Source of the DNA: JAAXHB01 sp965221635
GTDB taxonomy: Bacteria > Actinomycetota > Acidimicrobiia > Acidimicrobiales > Aldehydirespiratoraceae
Assembly (NCBI GenBank): GCA_965221635.1
Contig: OZ244902.1
Span: 2,976,001-3,040,000, forward strand
Direction: 5' to 3'
DNA: 64,000 nucleotides
Shown here one piece after another: positions 54,165 through 61,102 of the stretch. Numbering within the stretch: position 1 is the stretch's first letter; every line of letters begins with the position of its first letter. The translations under genes and the position numbers were made by a program. Under the pieces are notes generated by a model, which worked only from the letters and a program-made list of their open reading frames with translations, made no database searches and had not been told where the DNA came from.

Positions 54165-54886
54165 CCTCTCAGCGGAGCCCTGCGCCGAGGCCGGGGGCCG
54201 TTGCGTCGGACGCGCCGGGCCAGGCGACCGGCAACCGCCACCGGCGACGGCGCAGCCTCTTAGCTCTCGTGGTGGTGGTGCTGCTGGTGTGTGGGGGCGT
54301 GGCTTGCGGAGTTCCGGTGGACGACGAGGCGCAGGCGATCGACCTGGCCGACCTTCCAGAGGGTTTGCGACCCGGGTTCACGCCGTCCACGTCCACCACC
54401 GCGCCGGAGCCGCTCACCACCACCCACACCGTGTACCTGCTGAACAACCCGCAGGACACAGAGCGCACCGTGGTGGTGCCGGCGGAGCGTCAGGTGCGCT
54501 CACCGGGAGCGCTCGCGGATGTGCTCGGCACCCTCTTCGGTGAGGCCACCACCGCCGACGAGCAAGCGGTTGGTTACTTCAACACCCTGGAGCTGTTCGA
54601 GGTGAACCAGGTGAGCGTGGACAGGTCAGCCGGGGAGGCCACCGTGGACATTGTGAGCCTTTCCGCTGAGGAGCTTCCCCCCGCGGACACGCTGCGACTG
54701 GTGGCCGCGCAGCTCGTGTTCACCGTGAACGAATGGGGCCTCGACGGCACCCGCATCCTGCTTGATGGAGTGGAGGTGTCGATCCCCACCAGCGACGACG
54801 ACGCGGAGCCGGGCGCGGTGCTGAACGTGGGCTCCTACGAACAGTTCCAACCCCAACCGGCGGCGCCGGCGGTGCAGGCGTCCTGA
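54161..54886 (+). CDS. GerMN-domain lipoprotein (minimal LpqB-like)
   Basis: 241 residues from the ATG at 54161 that overlaps the kinase stop. A basic N-terminus and hydrophobic segment end in a lipobox GVAC with the lipid-bearing Cys49. A GerMN domain follows (TVYLLNNPQDTERTVVVPAE ... GALADVLGTLFGEATTADEQ ... TVDIVSLSAEELPPADTLRL). Mycobacterial LpqB has two GerMN-related parts plus a long beta-propeller; only about one GerMN domain is present here. In Mycobacterium LpqB binds the extracellular part of MtrB; the same role is inferred from the operon. Confidence 0.85.
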   Translation: MTSQRSPAPRPGAVASDAPGQATGNRHRRRRSLLALVVVVLLVCGGVACGVPVDDEAQAIDLADLPEGLRPGFTPSTSTTAPEPLTTTHTVYLLNNPQDTERTVVVPAERQVRSPGALADVLGTLFGEATTADEQAVGYFNTLELFEVNQVSVDRSAGEATVDIVSLSAEELPPADTLRLVAAQLVFTVNEWGLDGTRILLDGVEVSIPTSDDDAEPGAVLNVGSYEQFQPQPAAPAVQAS

Positions 54887-54948
54887 GCGCACCCGGCCCC
54901 ACCGGCAGCTTCCGGGGCTGGGGAATCGCAGATTCTCAGGCTTGAAAA

Positions 54949-54965
54949 GGCCCGGTTCTCGGGCC
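54949..54965 (-). terminator. Rho-independent terminator of the pfk gene
   Basis: GGCCCG and CGGGCC form a 6-bp stem with a 5-base loop. On the minus strand it is followed by TTTT, so it terminates the phosphofructokinase operon about 17 bases after the stop. It also separates the convergent lipoprotein gene. Confidence 0.7.
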
Positions 54966-54981
54966 AGGGAAAGGCGCCCGG

Positions 54982-56010
54982 TTAGGGAAAGAACGTGGCG
55001 GCCACGTCGAGCAGTTCCTTGTCCACGCATTTGAGCTGCGACGTGGCCTCCTGCAGCGACACCAACGTGATGGAGTCGCTTTGCAAGGCCACCATCTGCC
55101 CGAAAGCGCCTGCGTGGGCGGCGTCGATGGCGGCGATCCCGAAACGGGTGGCCAGAACCCGATCGGTGGGGGTGGGGGTGCCCCCGCGCTGAACATGGCC
55201 GAGGATCGTGACCCTGGTTTCGAGGCCGGTGCGCTCCTCCACCGCGGCGGCGATCACGTTTGCCACACCACCGAGACGTTTGTGGCCGTAGAAATCCAAC
55301 GGCGGGTCGGCCACCTCCAGGGTTCCGGGTCGGGGCAGGGCGCCCTCGGCGACCACCACCACCGAGTCGTGAATGCCTCGGGCCTGGCGGCGCAGCAACG
55401 CCGCGCACAGCGTGTCTATGTCGAAGGGCACCTCGGGCACAAGCACGTACGACGCGCCTCCGGCGATGCCCGACCAGGTGGCGATGTGCCCGACGTGGCG
55501 GCCCATCACCTCCACGAAGATCACCCGGTCGTGGCTCTCGGCGGTGGTTCTGAGACGGTCGATGGCCTCTGTCGCCACCCACACGGCGGTGTCGAACCCG
55601 AAGGTGCGCTCGGTGCCGTTCACGTCGTTGTCGATGGTTTTGGGCACGCCGATCACCGGGAAGCCCATGTCGGCAATGTCGCGGCTGCACGACAAGGTGC
55701 CCTCACCGCCGGTCACGATCAAGGCGTCGATCTTGAGCGCCTCCAAGGTGGCTGTGGCCCGCGCCAGGCCGTGAGGCAGGTTGAACGGCGTGTGGCGTGA
55801 CGTGCCCAGGATGGTTCCGCCGCGGGTGAGCAAACCCCGGCACGACGACTCGTCGAGGTTGCGCCAGTCGTTTTCCACCACGCCGCGCCAGCCGTCGTGG
55901 AAGCCGATCACCGTGTCTTCGTAATGGGTGACCGCCTTGCGGGTGACCGCCCTGATAACTGCGTTGAGGCCGGGGCAGTCCCCTCCCCCGGTGAGGATGC
56001 CGATCTTCAC
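54982..56010 (-). CDS. 6-phosphofructokinase, donor specificity uncertain
   Basis: 342 residues. MKIGILTGGGDCPGLNAVIR is the nucleotide-loop start, and the active-site Asp pair is in VPKTIDNDVNGTERTFGFDT. The donor determinants are mixed: GGEGT has Gly where PPi enzymes have Asp, but PKTIDND has Lys where ATP enzymes of the E. coli type have Gly. The same mix occurs in actinobacterial group III enzymes, some of which use ATP. F6P-binding GRHVGHIA and GHVQRGGTP are intact. It lies next to a glucokinase, so the two make the first committed steps of glycolysis. Confidence 0.93.
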   Translation of the reverse strand: MKIGILTGGGDCPGLNAVIRAVTRKAVTHYEDTVIGFHDGWRGVVENDWRNLDESSCRGLLTRGGTILGTSRHTPFNLPHGLARATATLEALKIDALIVTGGEGTLSCSRDIADMGFPVIGVPKTIDNDVNGTERTFGFDTAVWVATEAIDRLRTTAESHDRVIFVEVMGRHVGHIATWSGIAGGASYVLVPEVPFDIDTLCAALLRRQARGIHDSVVVVAEGALPRPGTLEVADPPLDFYGHKRLGGVANVIAAAVEERTGLETRVTILGHVQRGGTPTPTDRVLATRFGIAAIDAAHAGAFGQMVALQSDSITLVSLQEATSQLKCVDKELLDVAATFFP

Positions 56011-56043
56011 CGCTGGATCCTGGTTCTCCCTTGGGGGCCGTGC

Positions 56044-56988
56044 TTAGTTGTGGGTGGCGGCTGCGAGCAGCGCCGCGCCGATGGCCCCCGCGGCGGATCC
56101 GAGTTGTGCGGCCACCACCCTCACCGGGGGTCGGTGCTCGCCTCCGAGGACGTGGCGGGCGGTGTGTTTGGAAATTCCGCTCACCAGCGGGTCGCCGATG
56201 TCCACCAGTCCCCCGGCTATCACCACCACCTCCGGATCGAGCACGTGGATCAGCCCCGACAGTCCCACCGCCACGTGGTCGCAGAACTCGTCGAGCACCG
56301 CCAGGGCGTCGGGGTCACCGGCGGCGATGCGGCTGTGAACGTGCTCGCCGCGGATCGCCTCGATTGACCCTGCCTCGTCGATCACGCCGGCGAATCGGCC
56401 GGCAGCGGCCGCGGTTGCGGCCATGCGGCTCAGACCGGTGCCCGACGCGTAGTACTCCCACGGGCCTCGGGCGCCTGTGATGTGGCGAGGCCCGGTTTGT
56501 TCCACGATCATGTGACCGGCCTCGCCGGCGAATCCCTGCCAGCCGCGGTACAGGTTGCCGTCGAGCACCAGGCCGGTGCCGATGCCGGTGCCCAACGCCA
56601 CCAGGATCACGTCGCGGCTTCCCTGTCCGGCGCCGTGGCTGTACTCGGCGAACGCGGCGGCGCTGGCGTCGTTCTCCACGGTCACCGGGCGCTGCAAGCC
56701 GTCGCGCAGGCGGGTGCGCAATTCCAGGTCGAGCACCCCGGCAATGTTCGGCGAGTAGCGCAGCACCCCGTCTCGGGTGACGATCCCGGCTATGCCCACA
56801 CCCACGGCCTGCATGGGTGCGCCGCAGTCGGCTTCGAGCGCGGCCACCGTTTTCTCGATGGTCTCCACCAGGGCGTCGCTGTCCTCGAGGGTGATGTTTC
56901 GTTGCACCGCCACGGGACGCACCGGATCGGCGGGGTCAACGGCAACGCCGAGCACCTTGGTGCCGCCAATGTCAAATCCGCACAGCAT
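56044..56988 (-). CDS. ROK-family glucokinase lacking the zinc-binding cysteines
   Basis: 314 residues. ATP loop MLCGFDIGGTKVLGVAVD, the catalytic Asp in VENDASAAAFAEY, LGTGIGTGLVLDG and EAGHM are typical of bacterial glucokinases. The ROK zinc motif CxCGxxGCxE should follow GHM but here reads RHITGARGPWE: all three cysteines are replaced while flanking residues (GPR, GPWEYYASG) are intact. It phosphorylates glucose using ATP or polyphosphate (family knowledge). 33 bases upstream of pfk. Confidence 0.92.
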   Translation of the reverse strand: MLCGFDIGGTKVLGVAVDPADPVRPVAVQRNITLEDSDALVETIEKTVAALEADCGAPMQAVGVGIAGIVTRDGVLRYSPNIAGVLDLELRTRLRDGLQRPVTVENDASAAAFAEYSHGAGQGSRDVILVALGTGIGTGLVLDGNLYRGWQGFAGEAGHMIVEQTGPRHITGARGPWEYYASGTGLSRMAATAAAAGRFAGVIDEAGSIEAIRGEHVHSRIAAGDPDALAVLDEFCDHVAVGLSGLIHVLDPEVVVIAGGLVDIGDPLVSGISKHTARHVLGGEHRPPVRVVAAQLGSAAGAIGAALLAAATHN

Positions 56989-57031
56989 GTGAGTGGGTGC
57001 GCCGTTCGCCGTGATCCGGGCCGGGATGGGC

Positions 57032-57505
57032 TTAGGCCTCGGCCCGAGCCGAGCCTTCCGCCTGGGATTTCAGCTCGTCGAGCGCGGTGTGCATGATGCG
57101 CGACTCGGCGCGTCTTTTGAGGAACTCGGGCAGCGGCACCTTGAGCTCCACCGCCAGGTGGTAGATCACCTCGGTACACGGCCCGGTGGCGCCGTCTGGG
57201 CACGGCACCTCGCGAAACTCGTATTCGCCGTCGAGTCGGGTGGCCGAGTCGCTGCTTTGCAGGCGCCACGCCAGGCGCAGCGGGTCGTCGCCGTAGAAGT
57301 AGCGAAGCGTGTAGTTCGTGGAGCGCCCCATTGCCGAAACCCGGTAGGCCACGTCCACGGCCCGGCCCGAGGCGTCCCTTCCGAGGATGTCGGCTTGTTT
57401 GATGTCGCCTGCCCATTGCGGGTATCGCTCGAAGTCGATGGCCACTGCGTAGCAGTCCTCGGGTGAGGCCATGATCGTGGTGCGTTCGGTTGCCTGATCA
57501 ACCAC
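57032..57505 (-). CDS. SRPBCC (START-like) family protein
   Basis: 157 residues with the cyclase/dehydrase-type START fold: TIMASPEDCYAVAIDFERYP, then WAGDIKQADILGRDASGRAV, and a long C-terminal amphipathic helix with KRRAESRIMHTALDELKSQA. Members bind a hydrophobic ligand or help polyketide or coenzyme biosynthesis; no specific role is assigned. It lies directly upstream of the glucokinase on the same strand, 43 bases away. Confidence 0.85.
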   Translation of the reverse strand: MVDQATERTTIMASPEDCYAVAIDFERYPQWAGDIKQADILGRDASGRAVDVAYRVSAMGRSTNYTLRYFYGDDPLRLAWRLQSSDSATRLDGEYEFREVPCPDGATGPCTEVIYHLAVELKVPLPEFLKRRAESRIMHTALDELKSQAEGSARAEA

Positions 57506-57647
57506 CCTTGCGCCACCTCTCGCCGGTTTGGTGCCTGCATGGCGACGCTAACAATCGCACCCCCCGATGCCACAGCGAAAGTGCCCTACACAGCGGCAGT
57601 GCCCGCCTAAACGGACGGTCAGCTCATCGGAAGGCCAGCTCATAGAA

Positions 57648-57721
57648 AGCGCAGCCTCACCGGCTGCGCGAAGCCAGGTCGGCGAGCGCAGCCTCAGCGG
57701 CTGCGCGAAGCCAGGTCGGCG
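57648..57721. repeat. 37-bp tandem duplication across a stop codon
   Basis: Copies at 57648-57684 and 57685-57721 differ at one base and a third partial copy starts at 57722. The inner part encodes ALADLASRSR and the stop of the glycosyltransferase gene; the second copy is therefore downstream of the stop. Confidence 0.85.
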
Positions 57722-58827
57722 AGCGCTGCCTGCAGCCGGGCGGCGAGCACGTCGTAGGAGAACTCCGTTTCGCAGCGGCTGCGGGCCGCGTCTCCCATCC
57801 GGCGGCGAAGGTCGGGATTGTCCAGCAGATGGGCGATGGCCTCCGCGGCGGTGTCGGGGGTGGAGCGGTGCAACACGAAACCGGTTTCGCCGTGGGCGAC
57901 GGCTTCGTGGGCGCCACCGCTCGCGCCTGCCACCTGAGGCACCGACGCCGCCGCGGCTTCCAGGAACACGATTCCGAAGCCTTCCTGTTCGAGACCACCC
58001 CAGCGGGTGCGGCACAACATCACGAAGGTGTCGGCGGCTTCGTACAGGTCGGTGACGGCTTCGTCGGGGATTCGACCGGCGAGCCGCACCGGTGCGCCGG
58101 TGCGCCGCAGCAGACGATCAAGGCGGGCACGGTCGCGGCCCGCTCCGGCCACCACCACTTGCAGGTCGGGACGGTCAGGGGCCAACAAGGCGGCCGCCTC
58201 GATGAGGGTGTCCATTCCCTTGCGGGGCACCAGGCGCGAAACGCAGGCCACCAGCGGGGCGTGCGGCGCCACACCGAGGCGCCGGCGTGCCGCTGCTCTC
58301 CTGGCACCGTCGTGGGGGGCGAACCTGTCGATGTCGGTGCCGGGAGGGATCACGTGGGTGGTGAGGTCAGTTCGGGCGTTGCGGGCGCATTCTGCCGCGG
58401 GGTAGCCCCCGGCGGCGATCACCCCCACCGAGTTGCGCAACACGCGGCGCACCAGCGAGGCGGTCACCGGCAGGCGACCCGGGATGGCCACCTCGGCGCC
58501 GTGAGCGATCACCGCGTAAGGCCGGTTCAGGTGCGGGCCCACCAGCCCGGCAGGAAAAATCGGATCCAGCACCACCAGTTCGGCGTCGTAAGTGTCGGCC
58601 AGAGAGTTGACCTTTGCCACGAGGCCTCTGCGGGGCACCAACCACGGCTCGCGTGAGCGGATCACCCTCATCGGGGCCTCAGCGTCGAAAGCGTCGGCGC
58701 CGCGGTATGGCGTGGTGTACACCACGGCGCTGGCCGACGGGAGCCTCCGCCACAGCTCCCACAAGTAGTTCTGGATGCCCCCAACCTTCGGCGGGAAGTC
58801 GTTGGTAACCAGCAAATGCCGAGTCAT
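57694..58827 (-). CDS. GT4 glycosyltransferase, PimB-like mannosyltransferase
   Basis: 377 residues with a two-domain GT-B fold. N-terminal MTRHLLVTNDFPPKVGGIQN is typical of the PimB' (phosphatidyl-inositol mannoside) and related actinobacterial mannosyltransferases. The nucleotide-sugar part has VSRLVPRKGMDTLIEAAALL and EGFGIVFLEAAAASVPQVAG with the E-x7-E pair. GDP-mannose transfer to a membrane glycolipid is likely but the acceptor is not determinable. The gene ends within a tandem duplication. Confidence 0.88.
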   Translation of the reverse strand: MTRHLLVTNDFPPKVGGIQNYLWELWRRLPSASAVVYTTPYRGADAFDAEAPMRVIRSREPWLVPRRGLVAKVNSLADTYDAELVVLDPIFPAGLVGPHLNRPYAVIAHGAEVAIPGRLPVTASLVRRVLRNSVGVIAAGGYPAAECARNARTDLTTHVIPPGTDIDRFAPHDGARRAAARRRLGVAPHAPLVACVSRLVPRKGMDTLIEAAALLAPDRPDLQVVVAGAGRDRARLDRLLRRTGAPVRLAGRIPDEAVTDLYEAADTFVMLCRTRWGGLEQEGFGIVFLEAAAASVPQVAGASGGAHEAVAHGETGFVLHRSTPDTAAEAIAHLLDNPDLRRRMGDAARSRCETEFSYDVLAARLQAALADLASRSR

Positions 58828-58947
58828 GCCAAGTCCAACTCCCCCGCGCCAAGCCAGCCTCGCTCGCCTGCGCAGCTTCCGCGCGGATGTCTGGTCATGT
58901 TGCGTGCCGGAAACGCCGGCCTGCCCTGTTTTGGAGTGAGCGCAGGG

Positions 58948-60243
58948 TCACCGCAGGCCTGCTGGATGTGCAGGAGCCGGAGTTACCCGGTCGCGTTCAT
59001 GCAGGTTGGTGCGGGTCGCTACTTCGCGGGACAGTTCCTCGGCCACTAGCGGGTGGTGCGGGTTGGCGAGACCTCTGGTGGGGAGACCCAGGCGGCGGGC
59101 GCACCACACGGCGTGCGCGGCCACCAGCGGGTCGGGATCGGCCAGTGCCCGCTCCACGGCTTGTCGGACGTCTGGTTGGGCCGGGTCGCCGATGTTTGCC
59201 AGCACCACAAGGGCGTTGCGTCTCAGGTAGCGGGGCTCGCGGCGTGGGATGTACCAGCGACCGAACCGGGCCATCAGCTCGCTGTCCGTGGCGTTGAGCA
59301 TTTCCAGCAGCGACACCCACGCCGAGTCGGTGGCTGCGGCTGAGTGGTCGGCCAGGAGGTCGGCGGCACGGTCGGCTGGGCCGTCGGCTGAGGTGGTGGC
59401 TGAGCGGTTGTCCGCGGTGTGGGTTGGGGGGCGGCTTCGGAGGCGCACCCGGTTGGGTGGGCACACGTCCCCGCAGTCGTCACAGCCGTAGATGCGGTTG
59501 CCTAGAGCCACCCTGAAGCGGGGGTCGAACACTCCGTCGGCTTGCACCAGCCAGGCGAGGCAGCGTCGGGCGTCCACCACACCTGGCGCGATGATCGCCC
59601 CGGTGGGGCAGCCGTCCAGGCACTGCCTGCACGATCCGCACCCGTCCTGAACTGGCGGCGGGTCGGTGTCGCAAAGCACCGCGTCGGTTACCACCGCGCC
59701 CAGAACCACCATGCTTCCAGCGCCTGGCACCAGAATGTTGGCGCTCTTGCCCTGCCAGCCGATGCCCGCCCGGTAGGCGGCTGCGCGGTCGACGAGGGTG
59801 TTCTCATCGGCGCTCACCGCGGCACGGTGCCCGTGGGCGCGCAGCGCTTCGGCCATTGCGCCCAAGCCGTGCTCGAGGGCTTGGTAGTGGTCGCTGCGGG
59901 CGTACGCCGCCACCTTGGCGTAAGGCCCCGGCGGCGCCGGATGCCGACCTGGAGACTCCGGGCCTGGTTCGGCTGGGGTTTCGACATCTGGGGTTTCGAC
60001 GGCAACGGCAGAGTGGGAGTAGTCGAGAGCGCCCACTATCAGCGAACGTGCGCCGGGCACCAACTGCGACGGTGTGGTGGACCGCGTCGGATTGCGGTAG
60101 GTGAACTGCATGGTTGCGTGCAGCCCCTCGGCCTTGCGCTGTTCGAGCAATTGGCGGGTGTCGGTGAAGGGTTCGGCGCGGCACACGCCCACCGCGCACA
60201 GCCCGGCGGCGTATCCGATGCTCACGAGTTCGCCCACATCCAT
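58948..60243 (-). CDS. queG: Epoxyqueuosine reductase
   Basis: 431 residues from the ATG at 60243; upstream in-frame sequence is antisense to the next gene and not coding. Two 4Fe-4S clusters are ligated by GCGSCRQCLDGCPTGAI and GCDDCGDVCPPN. The cobalamin-binding fold is N-terminal, with ALEHGLGAMAEALRAHGH and SADENTLVDRAAAYRAGIGW (catalytic Asp near DENTLVDR). A HEAT-like C-terminus follows (YLRRNALVVLANIGDPAQPD). A Thr/Ala/Asp-rich insert of about 30 residues separates the cluster domain from it. It reduces epoxyqueuosine in tRNA to queuosine. Confidence 0.95.
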   Translation of the reverse strand: MDVGELVSIGYAAGLCAVGVCRAEPFTDTRQLLEQRKAEGLHATMQFTYRNPTRSTTPSQLVPGARSLIVGALDYSHSAVAVETPDVETPAEPGPESPGRHPAPPGPYAKVAAYARSDHYQALEHGLGAMAEALRAHGHRAAVSADENTLVDRAAAYRAGIGWQGKSANILVPGAGSMVVLGAVVTDAVLCDTDPPPVQDGCGSCRQCLDGCPTGAIIAPGVVDARRCLAWLVQADGVFDPRFRVALGNRIYGCDDCGDVCPPNRVRLRSRPPTHTADNRSATTSADGPADRAADLLADHSAAATDSAWVSLLEMLNATDSELMARFGRWYIPRREPRYLRRNALVVLANIGDPAQPDVRQAVERALADPDPLVAAHAVWCARRLGLPTRGLANPHHPLVAEELSREVATRTNLHERDRVTPAPAHPAGLR

Positions 60244-60463
60244 CAGATGTAATCTTGTCCGATTCTCGTCGGTGTTCGAGCAGCATTGGGCCCTTTTGGT
60301 GCGCTCAAGCCTTGCAATCTCGCGCGATTCGCAGACACCGAGAGTGACCATTGCCACGATTCCAACGTCACCCACCAACCCGACGCCACCGACCATCCCA
60401 GCGCCGCCCATGGGCTCCGGGCTGCCGGGCCAGTGGGATGTTGGTGACTGAGGGGAGGCTCGC

Positions 60464-61102
60464 TTGCTGAAGCGAATTGGGCGGCGAGCTTTCATTGTTG
60501 CTGCGGGCGCAAGCGCCACGGCAGGAGCTGTTGCGGCATGGGTGGCCGGCCGGACGCCGTCGAGCGGACCGGCGCTCGACGATCCGGAGTCGACTTCGCC
60601 AAGGCCTACCCAAACACCGGCCTTGCCGGAGGATGGCCAATCCGCTGGGAGCGCCTCCCTCGAACATGCCGATGGCCTTGAGCAATCCGGCGACTCTGCG
60701 CAATCCGGCGACTCTGGTGACTCTGAAGAATCCGGCGACTCTGGGGAGTCTGGTGAGGGGCAGCCCGGCACTAGTGGGGACGGAGCCGAGGTGGGCGACG
60801 GGCTGGAGGCGGCGGGGTCACTAGATGATGGTGTTGAGTTGCGTGCGCCGCAGGGCGCGGGGCTGGCTGAGGTGGCGGCGGTTGGGCGGGCTTACTTGCG
60901 TGAGCGGCCGCACGAGGGCGAGGTTGCTTGGCTGTTGGCGGCTTTGGGGGCTTCGGGTCACAACTACCTGCAGGTTGCTGAGCGGCTGGTGGAGTCGGAT
61001 TTTGCCGACGGGCGCACGGTGAGCCTCGACGGCTGGGTGCTTTCCGAATCCGAGGGCCGGGCCGCGGCTCTGGTTGCTTTGGCTTGCCCGGGCGAATGCT
61101 GA
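60464..61102 (+). CDS. Tat-signal small protein, probable GMC partner subunit
   Basis: 212 residues from a TTG at 60464 with a good ribosome site (GGGGAGG seven bases upstream). A twin-arginine signal (RIGRRAFIVAAGASATAGAV) suggests export by Tat. Residues 35-110 are a Ser/Gly/Glu/Asp-rich linker with short repeats of the SGDS type. The C-terminal part (AAVGRAYLRERPHEGEVAWL) may correspond to gluconate dehydrogenase subunit 3-like proteins, which chaperone export of a GMC flavoprotein. Its stop overlaps the start of the GMC gene. Assignment to subunit 3 is tentative. Confidence 0.65.
   Translation: MLKRIGRRAFIVAAGASATAGAVAAWVAGRTPSSGPALDDPESTSPRPTQTPALPEDGQSAGSASLEHADGLEQSGDSAQSGDSGDSEESGDSGESGEGQPGTSGDGAEVGDGLEAAGSLDDGVELRAPQGAGLAEVAAVGRAYLRERPHEGEVAWLLAALGASGHNYLQVAERLVESDFADGRTVSLDGWVLSESEGRAAALVALACPGEC

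Noticed and set aside
60244..60463. Long N-terminal extension of queG through the gap upstream
   Set aside because: The frame becomes antisense to the Tat-signal gene and Gly/Val-rich; QueG homologues begin near the ATG at 60243.
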